DNA of 64,000 bases. It comes from Hyphochytrium catenoides. Taxonomy: Eukaryota > Sar > Hyphochytriomycetes > Hyphochytriales > Hyphochytriaceae. The notes under the pieces were generated by a model. It did no database searches and had not been told where the DNA came from. It was given only the letters and a program-made list of their open reading frames with translations. The stretch is from contig FLMG01000335.1 of NCBI GenBank assembly GCA_900088475.1, positions 62,001 to 126,000 on the forward strand, written 5' to 3'. Both the position numbers and the translations under genes were made by a program. Below, piece after piece: positions 22,013-36,574 of this stretch. Numbering within the stretch: the stretch's first letter is position 1; each line of letters begins with the position of its first letter.

Positions 22013-25000
22013 ATGACAGAGGAAAGCAGTGGCGGTGGTGCCGCCATAGTGCCCCTGGGTGAGGCCCGTTATGAGTTCATTCGAACTCGTGTCGCCACCT
22101 GCTTCAAGAGTATCCCCTCTGCCAAGTTTAAGAAATGCTACGAAACTGAGGAGAACAGGTAGAGAGATTTTTCGGCGGCGCATACCTTGGGTTACTTCCC
22201 ATAGAGCCCTCGTTCTTTCCCTTTTAACTTGCTGCTTTTGCTATGTAGTGACGCTATCAAGGAGTTTCTTAATGAAGAAGAGATTTCATGCCTGTTCGTG
22301 GGAGGTGATAACATTCAGGCTACCACCAAAATAGACAAGAAGCTGCCTAAGGGAAAGACCATCTGCTTCATCAAGACAAGCAAGGAACCCATCACCAATA
22401 GCAACGTCTCACAACAGGTGCTGGTCCAGGAGTTGTCCCAGGATGGCCTCCAGCACCTAGAATTGCTTGTCCAAACGGTGTATCTGCCTATATTTTCCAA
22501 CCCTCTGAATCAAGAGTCATGGGGAGAAGTAGCTTCGAAAGAGATTACGGATCGCCTGCACAGCTTCCTAGCGAGCATCTCAATAGCACTGGGACACGTA
22601 CAGGTCTGTGTGCAGTTACTTTGCATGGGTCCTGCCTGTCTGGTGCCTCTTTCCTCTTGCTCTTTTATGTTTGTGCCCTGATGCATTTCCATCTCTTTGG
22701 AAGTCTATGCTGAGCGGCTATATTTAGATCGCTCATTCTTGCTTCGTCCATTTGACCTTAGTTGACAGAGGAGACTGTTTCATCTTCGTCTATACATTAC
22801 GATACCTGTCTGAAAAGAATTCATGCTTATGGCTTTACAGGGAAAAGCGTGTCTTCCTCTGCCACAGGTGGAGTTTGATGCAGGAAAGTCGAAAGACAAG
22901 AATCGCATCTCTGTCTTAGAGGGCTCCATTATCACGTGGACCAAACAGATCAAGAACGTATTGCGGCAAGACCCTGAGAGCCTTCTGAAGCAAGGAATGC
23001 ACCCAACGCCAGATGTCGAGATTGCCTTCTGGAAGTCAAAAGCAGCGAATCTCAACTCTATATTTGAGCAGCTACAGAGCGACAAAGTCCGGAAGATGCT
23101 CAGAGCCCTGGATGCGTCCAAGAGCACGTACTGCACAACCTTTGCACGGTTATGTAAGGAGGTTTTTGCAGCTCGTCTGGAGGCTAATGACAACGTAAAG
23201 TACTTGCGCACATTGGAGAGCTGGTTTCAGCGATTGAATGGAGAAGGAGAATTTGCACTAATGGTGGAGCTGTTCAAGCCAATGATGCACATTATCCTGC
23301 TCATTTGGAAGAATTCAAAGTACTATAACACTCCAACCCGACTAGCAGTCCTCATGCGGGAGATCTGCAACTCCCTTATCATGCGCGCCGTCAAGTACGT
23401 GAGCGGTAAGGAGATCTTCACCCTGATTGAGCAAGAGGAGGCAGGGACCGCTGTGGAGCAGCTAAAGACTGTTCTTCGCATATGCGGTATCTTCAAGAAT
23501 ACGTATCTTGAGTACAAGGCTACTGCTAATGCCGAGTGTCCGTCCAATCCCTGGCGTCTGCAGAACAACGCGCTTTTTGTCCGCCTGGACAGTTTTCTAG
23601 AACGCTGTCACGACATTTTGGACCTGACCCAGACCATCGTCCAGTTTGCTAAGCTGGCGAAGATAGAGGTAGGCGGAACCAAAGGAAAGACCTTGACTGC
23701 CAGCGTCCAGCAGATCTATCTAGACTTTCAGAACGCCGTGGCAATCTTCAAAAAAGTTAATTACGACGTTATGGACGTAGAGGCCAAAAGCTTTGACGAC
23801 GACTTTTACGGCTTCAGAAATCAGATCAAGGAGCTAGAACGGCGCTTGGGTTCTGTGCTTACCCAGGCATTCGATGACTGCGCCACGATATCTGGGAAGT
23901 TTAAGTTGCTAGATAGCTTTGAAGGGCTTCTCGATCGGCAAATCATCCAGGACGAGCTCGAAAAGAAGCATATTGCTCTGGTCAGCTCGTTCGGCAAAGA
24001 GCTGAAAAAAGTTCAAGAAATCTTCATCAAATGCCGGGACGCACCACCCGTTGCTAAAAATCTGCCTCCAATTGTTGGGGCACTTGCTTGGTGTCGAGGC
24101 CTCGTAGACCGCATTCGGGAGCCAATGAAAAAGCTGAAGCAATTGAATAAGACCATCATGGAGCGGGAGGAGACGAAGGAAATCTGCAACATCTATGCAA
24201 CCATTATGTCAAGCTTGCACGAGTTCGAGACTCAGAAGATTGAGGAATGGGGCAGGGACGTGGAGATGTCCTCTCAAGCTAAACTCAAGCTGTCTCTTCT
24301 GCAAAGGGACAGCCACACCCGCCTTCTGACGGTCAACTTTGATCCAGGGCTTGTGAAGCTACTTAGAGAGGTAAAATACTTTCTCCTACTCGCTGTCTCG
24401 GTGCCGGATGCCGCGCTCGAGATTTTCAAGCGCGCGGAGACATATCGCAGGGACACTGGCAACCTCGACATTATTGTGGACATGTATAACAACATGATGA
24501 CCTCACTTTTGCCAGTAGAGGAACCACTGATCAAGACATACCTGGACAACATCGACAAAATCGTCAACAGGGGCATTGAAACGCTGAATTGGAAGAGTCA
24601 GGGTCTTGATGAGTTCATCAAGGAGGCAATGGAATCTGTCAAAGCGGCAAATGCAATACTTACCATGCTGAAAAGCAACCTACAACATATGGAGAGCATC
24701 TTGCATTCGTGGACTCCGCCGATGCTGGAGAGGAGCAAAGCTAAAGCACTGTCAGTGGATGAGTTTGAAAAACACTTCAAGGCAACCAAGCTGGGCCGCT
24801 ACACCGCCATCAAGCAGGGTTCAGTAGAGATCCAGCAGTTCTTGAAGGAAAGCAACCGGGTCCTGAAGGTCTCCAACACCGCCCCCGATTGGATCTCTTA
24901 TGTGGAGTTTATAAGCAACGTGATGATAGAGGGTATTGCCAATGCAGTGAAAAGCTCACTGGCAAGTCTCTTAGATATCATCACAGGCAAAGGGCAAGAT

Positions 25001-28000
25001 AAAGGTGCAATGATTGAGATCTCCCTCGATGTCGTCAAGGGCTCCTCCACGTTTGTACCACCCCTCGGCACGGTAAACGGCAAGGGAGTTCGGGAAGCAG
25101 TTAATGAATGGATTAGGAGCTTCTTACAAATCGCGATGACCGTCAAAAGACTGGACTCTGAGGGTACATATATGAAGGAGATGTTAGAGAACACGGATAT
25201 TTGCATGCTCCTGGCGGACATCAACGACGCGCTTAACAACCATGAAGAGCGGTGCAGTGAAGTAAAAGCCCGATATGATGCATACTCCTTCCTTTGGGCT
25301 TCCAACCTTCAGGCAATCTTTGATAAATTCGTTAACGACGCGACGACGGTCTCCCCATTGGGTACACCTATGTACGACCTGCGCAAGTTCGAAGAAGACA
25401 TTGTTAAGTACAAAGAGATAGAGAAGAGCGCCCAAGAACTGAGTAGCTCCGTAGAACTCGTCTGGCTGCGTGTCAATGCACAACCCATCAAGAACTGCAT
25501 CGCAACTTGGTGCGCTCGCTGGATTGGACAGTACACAGCCTTTCTTCAGTCTCATGTGACCGAGAAACTGAACGCCTTCCAGTCCTTTGGCGTCAGGGCC
25601 AATCAAGGCCTCATGGAGGAAGTGGCAGAGAATGACACTTCTGCGCTGATGCGGGTTATTTCTCATATCAGAGATGTCAGGAAAGCGATGGACACGACAC
25701 AAGAGATGTTCGCCCCGTTCAAAGAGACAATCTTTTTGCTTAAGAATCATGGCGTCAACCTGGATGACACGCGTATCAATAATAAGCCCATTCAGGATTA
25801 TTTGGAGTCTGCGCCAATGGAATGGGAGAGCACCTTGAGTAAGGCCTTTAAGGTAAAAGAGAAAATCTTGAAGATGCAGATGGCCGAGGTGGAGATCATC
25901 AAGGACAAGGTAGAGAAGTTCTTCCTGTCTGTGAGGGAATTCCGGAACCATTTCAGGGCAAATGCTCCATTTGCCTTCTCCGGAGATTGCGACGACGCTT
26001 ACCGGCAGTGCGACGGGTTTTTGCAGAGCCTTAAGGAGAAGATGGAACAAGAGAGTAAGTTGAATGAGCTGGAGGAGCTGTTTGAGCTCCAGGTGTCAAA
26101 GTACCAAGAGATGAACGACACTCTCTTCGAGTTGAAGGTCCTAAAGAATGTATGGGACTTTAAATCCTTGGTGATTTGCACGTTTGAGGAGTGGAAGACT
26201 CTGCTGTGGAAAGACATCGACACCGAGGCGCTTGAAGACCAGACGAAAGCCTTGATGAAGCAATTGAAAGAAATGGGCAACGAGAACCCCATCATCAAGG
26301 GTTGGCAGACGTATCGGGATATAGAGCTTAATGTTAAGAACATGCTTACGGTTCTACCTCTCGTTAATGAGCTTCATAGCCCCGCCATGCGGGAGAGACA
26401 CTGGAAGCAGCTCTCGGCAATCTGCAAGACGAAGGCAATCCGACCTGATAATGGAAAATTTAGTCTTGAAGATCTGTTGATGCTCAAGCTGCACGAGCAC
26501 GTGGACGATACCGCAGAGCTCGTGGAAACCGCAGCCAAGGAGCTTAAGATTGAGAAAAAGCTTGAGCTCATTGAGAAGACGTGGCAGAGGCTCAATATAG
26601 AGTACATTCCTCATAAAGAGAGTGAGATCTGTATACCGAAGGTCTCCGAGGAAGTCATTGACAACCTGGAGACGCACCAGATGGAGCTGCAGACCATGAT
26701 TGGCATGGGGAAGTTTGTGGACTACTTCCGAGACAGGGTCGTGCAATGGCAACAGACTCTAGGAAATGCCGAAGAAATACTGAAGGAATGGACTCAAGTT
26801 AGCAAGCAGTGGGCCTCACTGGAGAGCATCTTTCTTGCCTCTGCGGACATTCGTTCTCAGCTCCCAGACGATACCAAACGCTTCGAGGGTATCGATCAAG
26901 AGTTCAAGGAGATGATGAAGGCAGCAGTGCAGACACCTAACGTGATTGAAGTGTGCTCTGTTGAAAAGTACCATGAGGTCCTTCACGGTCTTACACAGCG
27001 TCTAGAGATGTGCCAGAAGTCTCTGAACGACTACCTTGACATGAAAAAGAAGATATTCCCACGCTTCTACTTCGTCTCCAACGTCGCGTTACTGGAGATT
27101 CTGAGCAACGGGAACAACCCACCAAAGATCTTGCCCTTCCTCTCTGATTGCTACGACTCTCTTGCCTCTTTAAAATTTTTAGATGGCACCACTAACGTTG
27201 CCACAGTGATGATATCAAAGGATAAAGAGACAGTACCAATGCCAGAGAATTTTGTCATCACGGGCGCAGTAGAGCAATGGCTGAACAACCTTACGGACGT
27301 GATGAAGAACACGCTCAAGTATCACATGTTCAATGCAGTCGAGACTGCAGTGAACTGGGAAGTGGAGAAGCCGCGACATCTCTGGCTCTTTGACTACTGC
27401 GCGCAGGTTGTCCTAACAACCACTCAGATCTACTGGACCGAGGAAACCGAGTCGGCATTGGAGGAGTACGAAGGGGGTCAGGAGGACAGCGTCAGGCGCT
27501 ACCTTCAGACATGCAACCAACGACTGAGTGAGCTCATTCGGCTGGTATTAGGAGAGCTGACAAAGTCTGACAGGTGCAAGATTATCGCACTCATTACTCT
27601 GGATGTCCATGGAAGGGACGTCGTTCAAAGGTTGATCGATGAGAAAGTGTCTGGGCCCTTATCCTTCCTCTGGCAGCAGCAGGTAATGCAACTGAAACAT
27701 CTATTGTCCACCAGCGGGCACCTTTGCCGTCTTCATGTCCTATGCCTGTGTCCCCAACGCTTTCTTGTAGCCTTCTAGATACTGGACTCACTCTTTACTT
27801 GCACTCTTTTTCTGCAGCTTCGCTTCAACTGGCAGCAGGACACCAAGGACGTTAACATCAAGATCACCGACTTTCGGAGCAAATATTCGTATGAGTACAT
27901 AGGAAACAGCGGAAGACTGGTTATTACGCCGCTCACAGACCGCTGCTATATCACCCTTACAATGGCACTTCGACTTTTCCTCGGTGGAGCTCCTGCTGGC

Positions 28001-31000
28001 CCTGCCGGAACTGGCAAGACTGAGACTACCAAAGACTTGGCTCGGGCACTTGCTCTTTGCTGCTACGTTTTCAACTGCTCAGACCAAATGAATTATCAGA
28101 CTATGGCCGATATCTTCCGCGGACTTAGCCAAACCGGCACGTGGGGTTGCTTTGATGAATTCAATCGTATCAACATTGAGGTACTTTCAGTCATCGCTAC
28201 CCAAGTTAAGACGGTCCAGGACGCTATCGTTTATATGTCCATACCTGGCAATAGAGCACCAGAGTTCCAAAGTTTACCAGCCGGCACACCACCATACAAG
28301 GTCGGCATGTACACTTTCATGGGCGATACGATATCTCTCATCCCAACCTGTGGCATTTTCATCACTATGAACCCGGGCTATGCTGGTCGTACTGAGCTGC
28401 CAGAAAACTTGAAGGTTCTTTTCCGTTCATGCGCCATGATTCGACCGGACTTGAAGCCCATCTCTGAGAACATGTTGATGTCGGAGGGCTTCCAAGAGGC
28501 AAGGAAGCTGTCGGTCAAGTTTGTGACACTCTACTCCCTTAGTGCGGCGCTTCTTTCTCCTCAGCCTCACTATGACTGGGGTCTCAGAGCTGTAAAGTCT
28601 GTCCTGAGGGTGGCAGGAATGCTGAAGCGTTCAGAACCAAACTTGGCGGAGGAACTCATCCTTATGCGAGCGCTAAGAGACTTTAACACTCCGAAGATCC
28701 CTCATCATGACATCCCCATCTTCCTGCGCCTAGTCTCCGACCTCTTCATGGGCTGCGAGGTGGCGCCTAAACAGAATGATGAGTTGCGACAGAAAGCCAT
28801 CCAGATCGCCAAAGAAAGAAATCTACAGCCTGAAGAAGGCTTCTTACTGAAAGTTTGTCAGTACCAAGAGCTTCTTGACGTACGGCACTCAGTCATGCTT
28901 GTAGGGGCTGCTGGCAGCGGCAAAAGCACCATCTGGAAGACCCTTGTAGGTTGTCACAATCTCGGAAAGGTAAAGCCGGTCGCCATCTATGAGACCATCA
29001 ACCCTAAGGCTGTCACCGCAGACGAGCTTTACGGTTATATGACGCTCACGAAGGACTGGAAGGATGGCGTCCTCTCTATCATCATGCGAGGCTTCTCAAA
29101 GAACTATCACGAGCTGGGCTATCATGAGTACCAAGATTCAAAGTGGGTTGTCTTGGATGGCGATATTGACGCTGTCTGGATTGAGTCTATGAACACTGTC
29201 ATGGACGATAACAAGGTGTTAACTCTGGTCTCCAACGAGAGAATACCATTGAGCGATGCGATGAGAATGATATTTGAGGTGAACACGCTGAAAAATGCTA
29301 CGCCAGCGACTGTCTCTCGTGCCGGCATTCTCTATATCAATGAAGGTGATATTGGCTGGAGACCCTTTGTTGACAGTTGGCTCGCAAGGAGAGAGGCTAA
29401 TGAGAGGAATGTTCTCACGCCACTCTTTAGTAAGTATNNNNNNNNNNNNNNNNNNNNNNNNNNNNNNNNNNNNNNNNNNNNNNNNNNCCGTCTCATCAAC
29501 ATCGTCAGTACCATCTGCTACTTGTTAGATGGCCTTCTCAGCTCAATGGCAGGCATTAAAGAAAAGCCCGCAGAAGTCCTTGAGGCACTTTTTGTCTTCT
29601 CAGCCACATGGGCTTTCGGAGGGCCCCTTATTGTCGATAAGGGTGGCGACTACCGCGCTAAGTTCCATGAGGCCTGGACGCAGGCCTTCCAGTCTCCACT
29701 GAAGTATCCAAAGGAAGGCCAATGCTTTGATTACTACTTTGACCACACCACCAACCAGTTCCTGCCATGGGTTGACAAGGTACCTAAAGTGGCTCCAATG
29801 CCCATCGGCAATGACTCTGGGCAGCTGCCCTTCTACAAGATTGTCATTCCGACTGTCGACACCACGCGACTGACCTTCCTCTTGGATCTTCTAGCATCCA
29901 AGCAACGAGCGGTCATGTTCGTTGGAGGGGCAGGCACAGGGAAGACAACCATTGTGAAGGAATACCTGCGTAGTCTGGACGGCGAGATGCTCTCTGCCAC
30001 GATCCAGATGAACTACTTTACAAATTCTGCCAGTATACAGGAGCAGATTGAAGGGCCCATTGATAAGCGTTCGGGAAAGATCTTTGGCCCTCCCGCGAGC
30101 AAGAAGCTAATATACTTCATCGACGACATTAACCTGCCCTACATAGAGACATACGGTACACAGAATGCTCTTGAGCTTCTACGGCAGCACATTGACTATG
30201 GGAACTTCTTCGATAGAACGGATCTAGGTTTCAGAAAGGAGGTGGTAGATGTGCAGTACGTCTCTGCAATGAATCCCACATCCGGCTCGTTCACTATCAA
30301 CGAGCGCCTACAGCGCTACTTTGCCACATTTGCCTGCATTATGCCGACTAGCCTGGACCTTCAAACAATCTACAATACAATCCTGAAGGGTCATCTCAGC
30401 TCCTTTAGCCCGGTTGTGGCGGCGTTGTCGGAGCAGATCACGCTAGCTACCATCTCCTTGCACGAGGAGGTGAGCCAGAAATTCTTGCCCAGTGCCACAA
30501 AGTTTGTCTATAACTGGAACATGCGGGAGCTATCTAACGTCTATCAGGGCCTCACTCTCGCAAAGGCAGAGTTCTTCACTCAGCCGATAAAGCTAGTTCG
30601 CCTCTGGCTGCATGAATGTCAAAGGGTCTTCGGAGACCGGCTAATCAACGAGGCTGAGAACGAGAAGTTCCAAGAAATATTAAAGGCCTCAGCCATGAAG
30701 TGGTTTAAAGACCATGATGAAGCTTCCCTCTTCGCCAAACCATTACTCTTCACGCAGTTCGCTGTGGTGACTGCGGGTGCACCGGCTTATCTTCCTGTGC
30801 CTGACAATGATCAGCTAAAAAAGGTCTTGGATGCCAGGTTGGCAGAGTACAATGACTCGAATTCTATGATGGATTTGGTACTTTTCGAGGATGCCATGGC
30901 GCACATCTGTCGGATTGTTCGCATCCTGCAGAACCCAGGAGGCAACCCAATGCTCATCGGTGTTGGAGGTAGCGGCAAGCAGTCTCTCTCCAAGCTGGCA

Positions 31001-34000
31001 GCCTTCATTATTGGCTTTGAGACCCGACAGCTTTCGGTCACTTCGAACTTCAGAGTAGATGATCTCAAGGAAGCTCTCAGAGAGATGTACAAGCTGGCAG
31101 CGATTAAGCTGACGCCCATCATGTGGTTAGTGCCTGATACGCAGATTGTCAACGATAAATTTCTCGTGTATATCAACAACATACTCTCATCGGGTTGGGT
31201 TCCCGATCTTTTTGATAGAGACGAGATGGATGGCCTCTTTGCCTCCATTCGCAACGAAGCAAAGGCTGCCGGGGTTTCTGACTCTTCGGACGCTATGCTG
31301 GACTATCTGGTTGGCAGAGCGAAGGCAAACTTTCACGTCTGTCTCTGCTTCTCTCCTGTAGGATCTGTTTTCCGTGTACGTGCTCGACGTTTCCCTGGTC
31401 TTGTTCTTTGTACCTCAATCGACTGGTTCCATCCATGGCCAAGGGATGCGCTTGTTAGCGTAGGTCAGAGGTTCCTAGACGATATTGAGCTCAGTAGCGG
31501 AGAGCTTCGAGATGGCATTGCCAATCACATGGCCGAGGTTCACATCTCCGTCAAACAGATCAGTACAAAGTACCTGGCGGCTCAGAGGCGGTACAACTAT
31601 GTCACACCCAAGAGCTTTCTTGAGTTGATCTCCTTCTATAAGCACCTCCTTACTCAGATGCGCACTCAGCAGCAGAGACTTATTGATAGACTGGATGTCG
31701 GTCTCAGCACACTCAGTAAGACTGCCAAGGACGTGGCGGAGTTGCAGGTGGATCTTAAGCACACAATGGTGAAAGTGGAAGAGAAGAAAGAGTCCACCAC
31801 ACTTCTTCTCGTGCAGATGGAAGAGCAGAAGAATGCCGCTTCCGTGCAGAAGGAGCTCGCCTCCCAGGAAGAGGCCAAGGCTACGGAGGCTTCTCGAATC
31901 GCAGCTCAGATTGAGAGCCAGGCTGAGAACGAGCTAAAGGAGGCAAAACCAGCCATGGATCTCGCTGCGGCGGCTGTGGACTGCCTCAGTAAGGCTATGC
32001 TGACGGAGCTTAAGTCCCTTCCTAAGCCGCCAGCCGGTGTGGATAAGGTGACCAAAGCATGTCTAATAATGGTTGAGCAGGAGTACAAGGACCACAAATG
32101 GGACCGGGCCAAAAAGATGATGGCGCAGGTTGATAGGTTCAAAGAAACGCTGCAGACCTACGATGGTCGTACCATCCCGGAGGAGGTTGTTGAGATGATA
32201 GAACCTCTCGTGAAAGACCCGGAGTTCAGCTACGAGAACATGGCATCAAAGTCTGCAGCAGCTGCCAACCTTTGCAATTGGGTTGTCAACATTTTCAAGT
32301 TCAATCGCATATACGTCAAGGTCAAGCCTTTAATGGACAGTTTGGAAGAAGCCCGGAGGAGCAAAGCAGCCGCTGAAGAGACCTTAGGTAACGCTCGCGC
32401 CAAAGTGGCCGAAGTAGAAAAGCAGTTGCAAGAGCTGCAGGCAAAGTATGACTCAGCCGTGGAAGAAAAGGCCAAGGTCGAGGCCGAGGCAAAGGCCTGT
32501 TTAGAACGTCTAGACCTTGCTGAGCGTCTTGTTAATGGACTAAGTTCCGAGAATAAGCGATGGGGCGATGAGATTCAGGCGTTGCGGGAGGGGGCAATCA
32601 GTCTTACTGGAGATGGTCTACTCGGCGCAGCCTTCGTGTCATACATTGGGGCATTCGATCAACAGTACCGCAATGAGCTTTGGAAGAACTCCTGGATCCC
32701 GGATATGCAGGCTAGAAATATCCCTCTTTCCGCCAATGTAGACCCCTTGAATGTATTGACCACAGAAGCAAAGACAACGAAAATGCTCTCACAGGGCCTG
32801 CCTGCAGACCGCATATCTATTGAAAATGGAGCAATCATTTCAAACTGCAAGCGCTGGCCTCTCATCGTCGATCCACAGCTCCAGGGCATTAAATGGCTTC
32901 GGACCAAGGAGGAAGGCACTGGGAAGCTCACTGTTGTCCAGCTCACACAGCCGAACTGGGCCAGGCAGCTGCAGAATGCCATTACCAACGGAAGTTGCGT
33001 GATCATTGAGAACGTAGGGGAGGACCTTGACGCCACGCTAGATCCTATCCTTGCTCGCGCCGTCTATAAGAAGGGACGGACATTGCTGCTGAAGATTGGA
33101 GGAGAAGTGGTAGAATACGACTCCAATTTCAGACTTTACCTACAGACAAAGCTCTCAAACCCTCATTATAAGCCTGAGATTGCAGCTCAATGTACCATTA
33201 TCAATTTTATCGCTACGGAGATGGGTCTTGAAGAACAGCTGCTCGCCAAAGTAGTGAAGATGGAGCAGAATGAGTTGGAAGCCCGAAAGCAGAACCTAGT
33301 CCAGGCTTTTCAGACGTACAAGATTCAGCTCGTAGAGCTTGAGGATCAACTCTTAGAACGGTTGGCTAACGCTCCTGAGGACATCTTATCCGATATCCCT
33401 CTCATTGAAGGGCTTGAGGCTACTAAGGCAGCTGCGGTCGAGATCAGCAAAGCTGTGGAGAAAGGAAAAGAGACAGAGATAGCTATCAACCAAGCGAGAG
33501 AAGTGTATCGCAGGGTAGCCTCTGAAGGCGCGATGCTCTACTTCTTACTGACAAGTCTTTCTACAATCGATCATATGTACCAATATTCTCTCGATGCCTT
33601 CACTGATTTCTTCAGGAAGGCCGTGGAGCGAGCCGAGCCTGGAGAGACACAAGAGCAGCGTGTGCTAAACATCAGAGAGAGTCTGCGCTTTACCATTTAC
33701 ACCTGGGTAAGCAGAGGGCTTTTCCAGTCTCACAAACTCATCTTCCTCACTCAGTTATGCTTCAATCTCATTCGACGGAAAGTTCTGCCTAATGTTGAGG
33801 TCAGCGAGAATCATTTCCAATTCCTTCTACGTGGGCCTAAGAAACTTGGGGTCGAGAATCCTCTTCCCTGGCTGCCTACGCCGCAGTGGAACGCAGTGCA
33901 GGCCCTTTGTGACCTTGAGGAGTTCAACCGGTTCTCAGCTGACCTAGTTGATGCTGCAGCTCCGCGTTTCCGCGAATGGTACAATCACACCACCCCGGAG

Positions 34001-36007
34001 ACTGAAAAGCTGCCTTTGGACTGGGCCGGTCTCGACCGCACACCATTCCTGAAGCTTCTGGTGGTTCGCTGTCTGCGACCGGATCGTTTGACGGCTGCGG
34101 TTAGTAAGTTTGTCGAGGAGGTGCTTCCAAACGGTTCAAAGTATGCCAACTGCGACGCCGCCCTCTCTATGGGAGAGATTATGGACCAATGCAGACAGGA
34201 CTCCACCCCAGCCACACCGCTGTACTTTATTCTTTCTCCCGGTGCTGATGTGGTTGGAGATCTAGATCGTATGGCAGCAAGAAATGATTATGTCAAGGGA
34301 GAGAGCTATCACAACGTCTCTATGGGGCAAGGACAGGATATAGTGGCCATGGAGCGGTTAGAACAGGCTCATCGCAACGGCCACTGGGTGCTGCTGAACA
34401 ACATCCACCTCATGCCGCGATGGATGATTGAACTGGAGAAAAAGCTAGATGAGTTTGCTCTGGAAGGCTCTCATCAAAAGTTTCGTCTCTTCCTAACATC
34501 AGAGCCATCGAAGAACATCCCCATTGGAATCCTTAGCCGAAGTATAAAGCTCACCAATGAGCCACCATCTGGTCTAAAGGCCAACCTAAAGCGGGCATTA
34601 GCTAGCTTCAGCAAGGAATACATAGATGACTCTGACGCTAGAATGAAGAGCATTCTCTTTGGACTTTGTCACTTCCACGCTGTGATGATGGAGAGAAAGA
34701 TGTTCGGTCCATTGGGCTTTAACATGATGTACCCTTTCTCTCTCGGAGACCTGAGAGATTCGGCGGTCTGTCTCAGTAACTATATGGAAAACTCAGCCGG
34801 AGGAAAGATACCTTGGGCAGATCTGAAGTACATATTTGGAGAGATTATGTACGGCGGTCATATCGTTAATGACTTTGACCGGCTGCTGGCCAACACTTAT
34901 CTAGACTTCTTCATGAAAGATGAGTTGCTGGACGAGACCGAGCTCTTCCCCTTTAACGAGGAAGAGAAAGGAGCGTCTTTTATCTCGCCTGCGCCTACAT
35001 CCTACGATGCCTACTATGAATACATTGATCAGAACCTGAAAGGAGAGACGCCAGTGGCCTTTGGACTACATCCCAACGCTGAGATAGACTTCCGCACAAC
35101 ACAGTCTATTAACCTCTTCGCCACCCTGTCAGATCTGCAGCCAAGCGATGGAGCAGCAACAGAAGGCTCGCTATCTCCTCAGACAGTGGCAGAGACTATG
35201 CTTAATGAGATTCTTGAGCGCTTCGGTGATAAGAAGTTTGATACTGAGGAGGTAATGCGCTCTTTAGAAGAGCAAGGTCCCTACCAGAACGTCTTCCTCC
35301 AGGAATGTGTGCAGATGAATAATCTCCTCTCAGAGATTCTTCGCTCTCTTCGGGAGCTTGCTCTCGGATTTGCAGGAGAGCTGACTATGTCCGATACAAT
35401 GGAAGCTCTCTCCGATGCTCTTTATAACGACAAAGTGCCAAAGGAGTGGGCTAAACAAGCTTGGCCGTCGCTGAAGCCCCTCGGAGGCTGGTTGCATAAT
35501 ATGTCTCTCCGGATTGCACAACTAGAAGAATGGATCCAAAATCCTATGGAGATACCTCGGGCAACTTGGATTTCGGGTTTGTTCAACCCGCAGTCCTTCC
35601 TAACTGCTATCTGCCAGGTGACGGCACAGAGGAATCAGCTAGAGTTAGACAAGCTAGTGATACAGACAGAGGTGACCAAGAAAGTGACGGTGGCGGAGCT
35701 CGACAGCGCGCAGAGAGGAGATCTTGTCTACATTCAGGGGCTATCGCTTCAAGGTGCATCTTGGGATATGGCGGGATCAGTCATAGAGCGCGCAAAGCCC
35801 AAGGAAATCTTTTGCGCCATGCCGATCATAAGCTGTCGCGCTATCCCCTCCGACAGGATAGACAAGACAGGAATCTTTGATGCCCCTTGCTACAAGACGG
35901 AGCAGAGAGGACCGACCTTTGTCTTCTGCGCTCAATTGAAGACTCGGTCGCCTCCCGCTCGCTGGATTCTGGCTGGCGTTGCTCTCATCATGGAAACGAC
36001 AGGCTAG
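22013..36007 (+). CDS. Axonemal dynein heavy chain, outer-arm type
   Basis: This is the ATP-driven motor of ciliary outer arms. Four exons, 22013-22158, 22249-22603, 22841-27682 and 27818-36007, join in phase to give 4510 residues, the normal size. Residues 1-1780 are the tail and linker (GKACLPLPQV, NPWRLQNNALFVRLDSFLER). Then come six AAA modules. Walker A motifs are GPAGTGKTETTKDL (AAA1, about 1841), GAAGSGKST (AAA2, about 2144), GGAGTGKTT (AAA3, about 2484) and GVGGSGKQS (AAA4, about 2829). CFDEFNRI is the AAA1 Walker B. The NFHVCLCFSPVG segment precedes the coiled-coil stalk (about 3020-3380), and the C-terminus ends PPARWILAGVALIM. Length and tail fit the outer-arm beta/gamma class (DNAH9/11/17 or DNAH5/8); I could not decide which. 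A 50-N gap lies between AAA2 and AAA3. Confidence 0.97.
29438..29487. other. Assembly gap (50 N) inside the dynein gene
   Basis: The gap sits between TPLFSKY and LINIVSTICYLLDGLL. In related heavy chains about 18 residues separate these landmarks, and 50 N replace about 17, so the gap is close to true size. The frame is the same on both sides. Confidence 0.95.
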
Positions 36008-36574
36008 ATATGGGAGACATTTAGGGCAAAAGGCAGCGCGCGGATAAGGGATCTCCTAAGAGTTTAAGGGTATTGGGTCTACTTGGTCAAAGGGGAAGTG
36101 ATAGAACAGTCGAATGTAGTTTGTAGGCATTAGTTTATAGTTTATAAAAGTTAATGGAAGAACGTCTATCCTCTCCCTTTTCTTCAGCAACCGTCATTGC
36201 CGCCTGAGAAGGCTAGAATCAGCACAGGATCAATGCTTGTGAAGCTCTGAAGCGACAAGAGGGGGATGGGTTAGCGAGAGCATCGCATAAGAGAAGAGGC
36301 AGCTATGTGAAGACCGTTTCATTATGAAGGGCATTCCTGACCACAACATAGAGCTCTAACGGAATAAATATTTCAGCTGAGGGACCACATGTTGCCACCA
36401 TGAGCATTGTGGCCCATCTATATAACAGCTGAGGTGACTGCTACAAGCATTCAAGGCCGTGAGGGATCGCTAGACCAGAGTGATGTCCTCTCCATAGTTC
36501 AATGAATCCAGTCATAGGCTCTCTATCCCTCTTTCGCCGTCTCTGGCTTTCGTTTTGGCTTGTGTTCCTTTCAG
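36008..36574. other. Convergent 3' region, nothing seen
   Basis: This is the space between the dynein stop and the stop of the next minus-strand gene. It has no ORF with splice support, no repeat and no RNA gene that I can see, and probably holds two 3' UTRs. Confidence 0.5.

Noticed and set aside
23323-23568. Short minus-strand ORFs throughout the dynein exons
   Set aside because: They are shadows of the plus-strand coding sequence, with no start context or motif of their own.
25184-26050. Minus-strand ORF of 288 codons inside the dynein gene
   Set aside because: It is the antisense shadow of the dynein linker region, which is coding without doubt; the minus frame has no recognisable motif.
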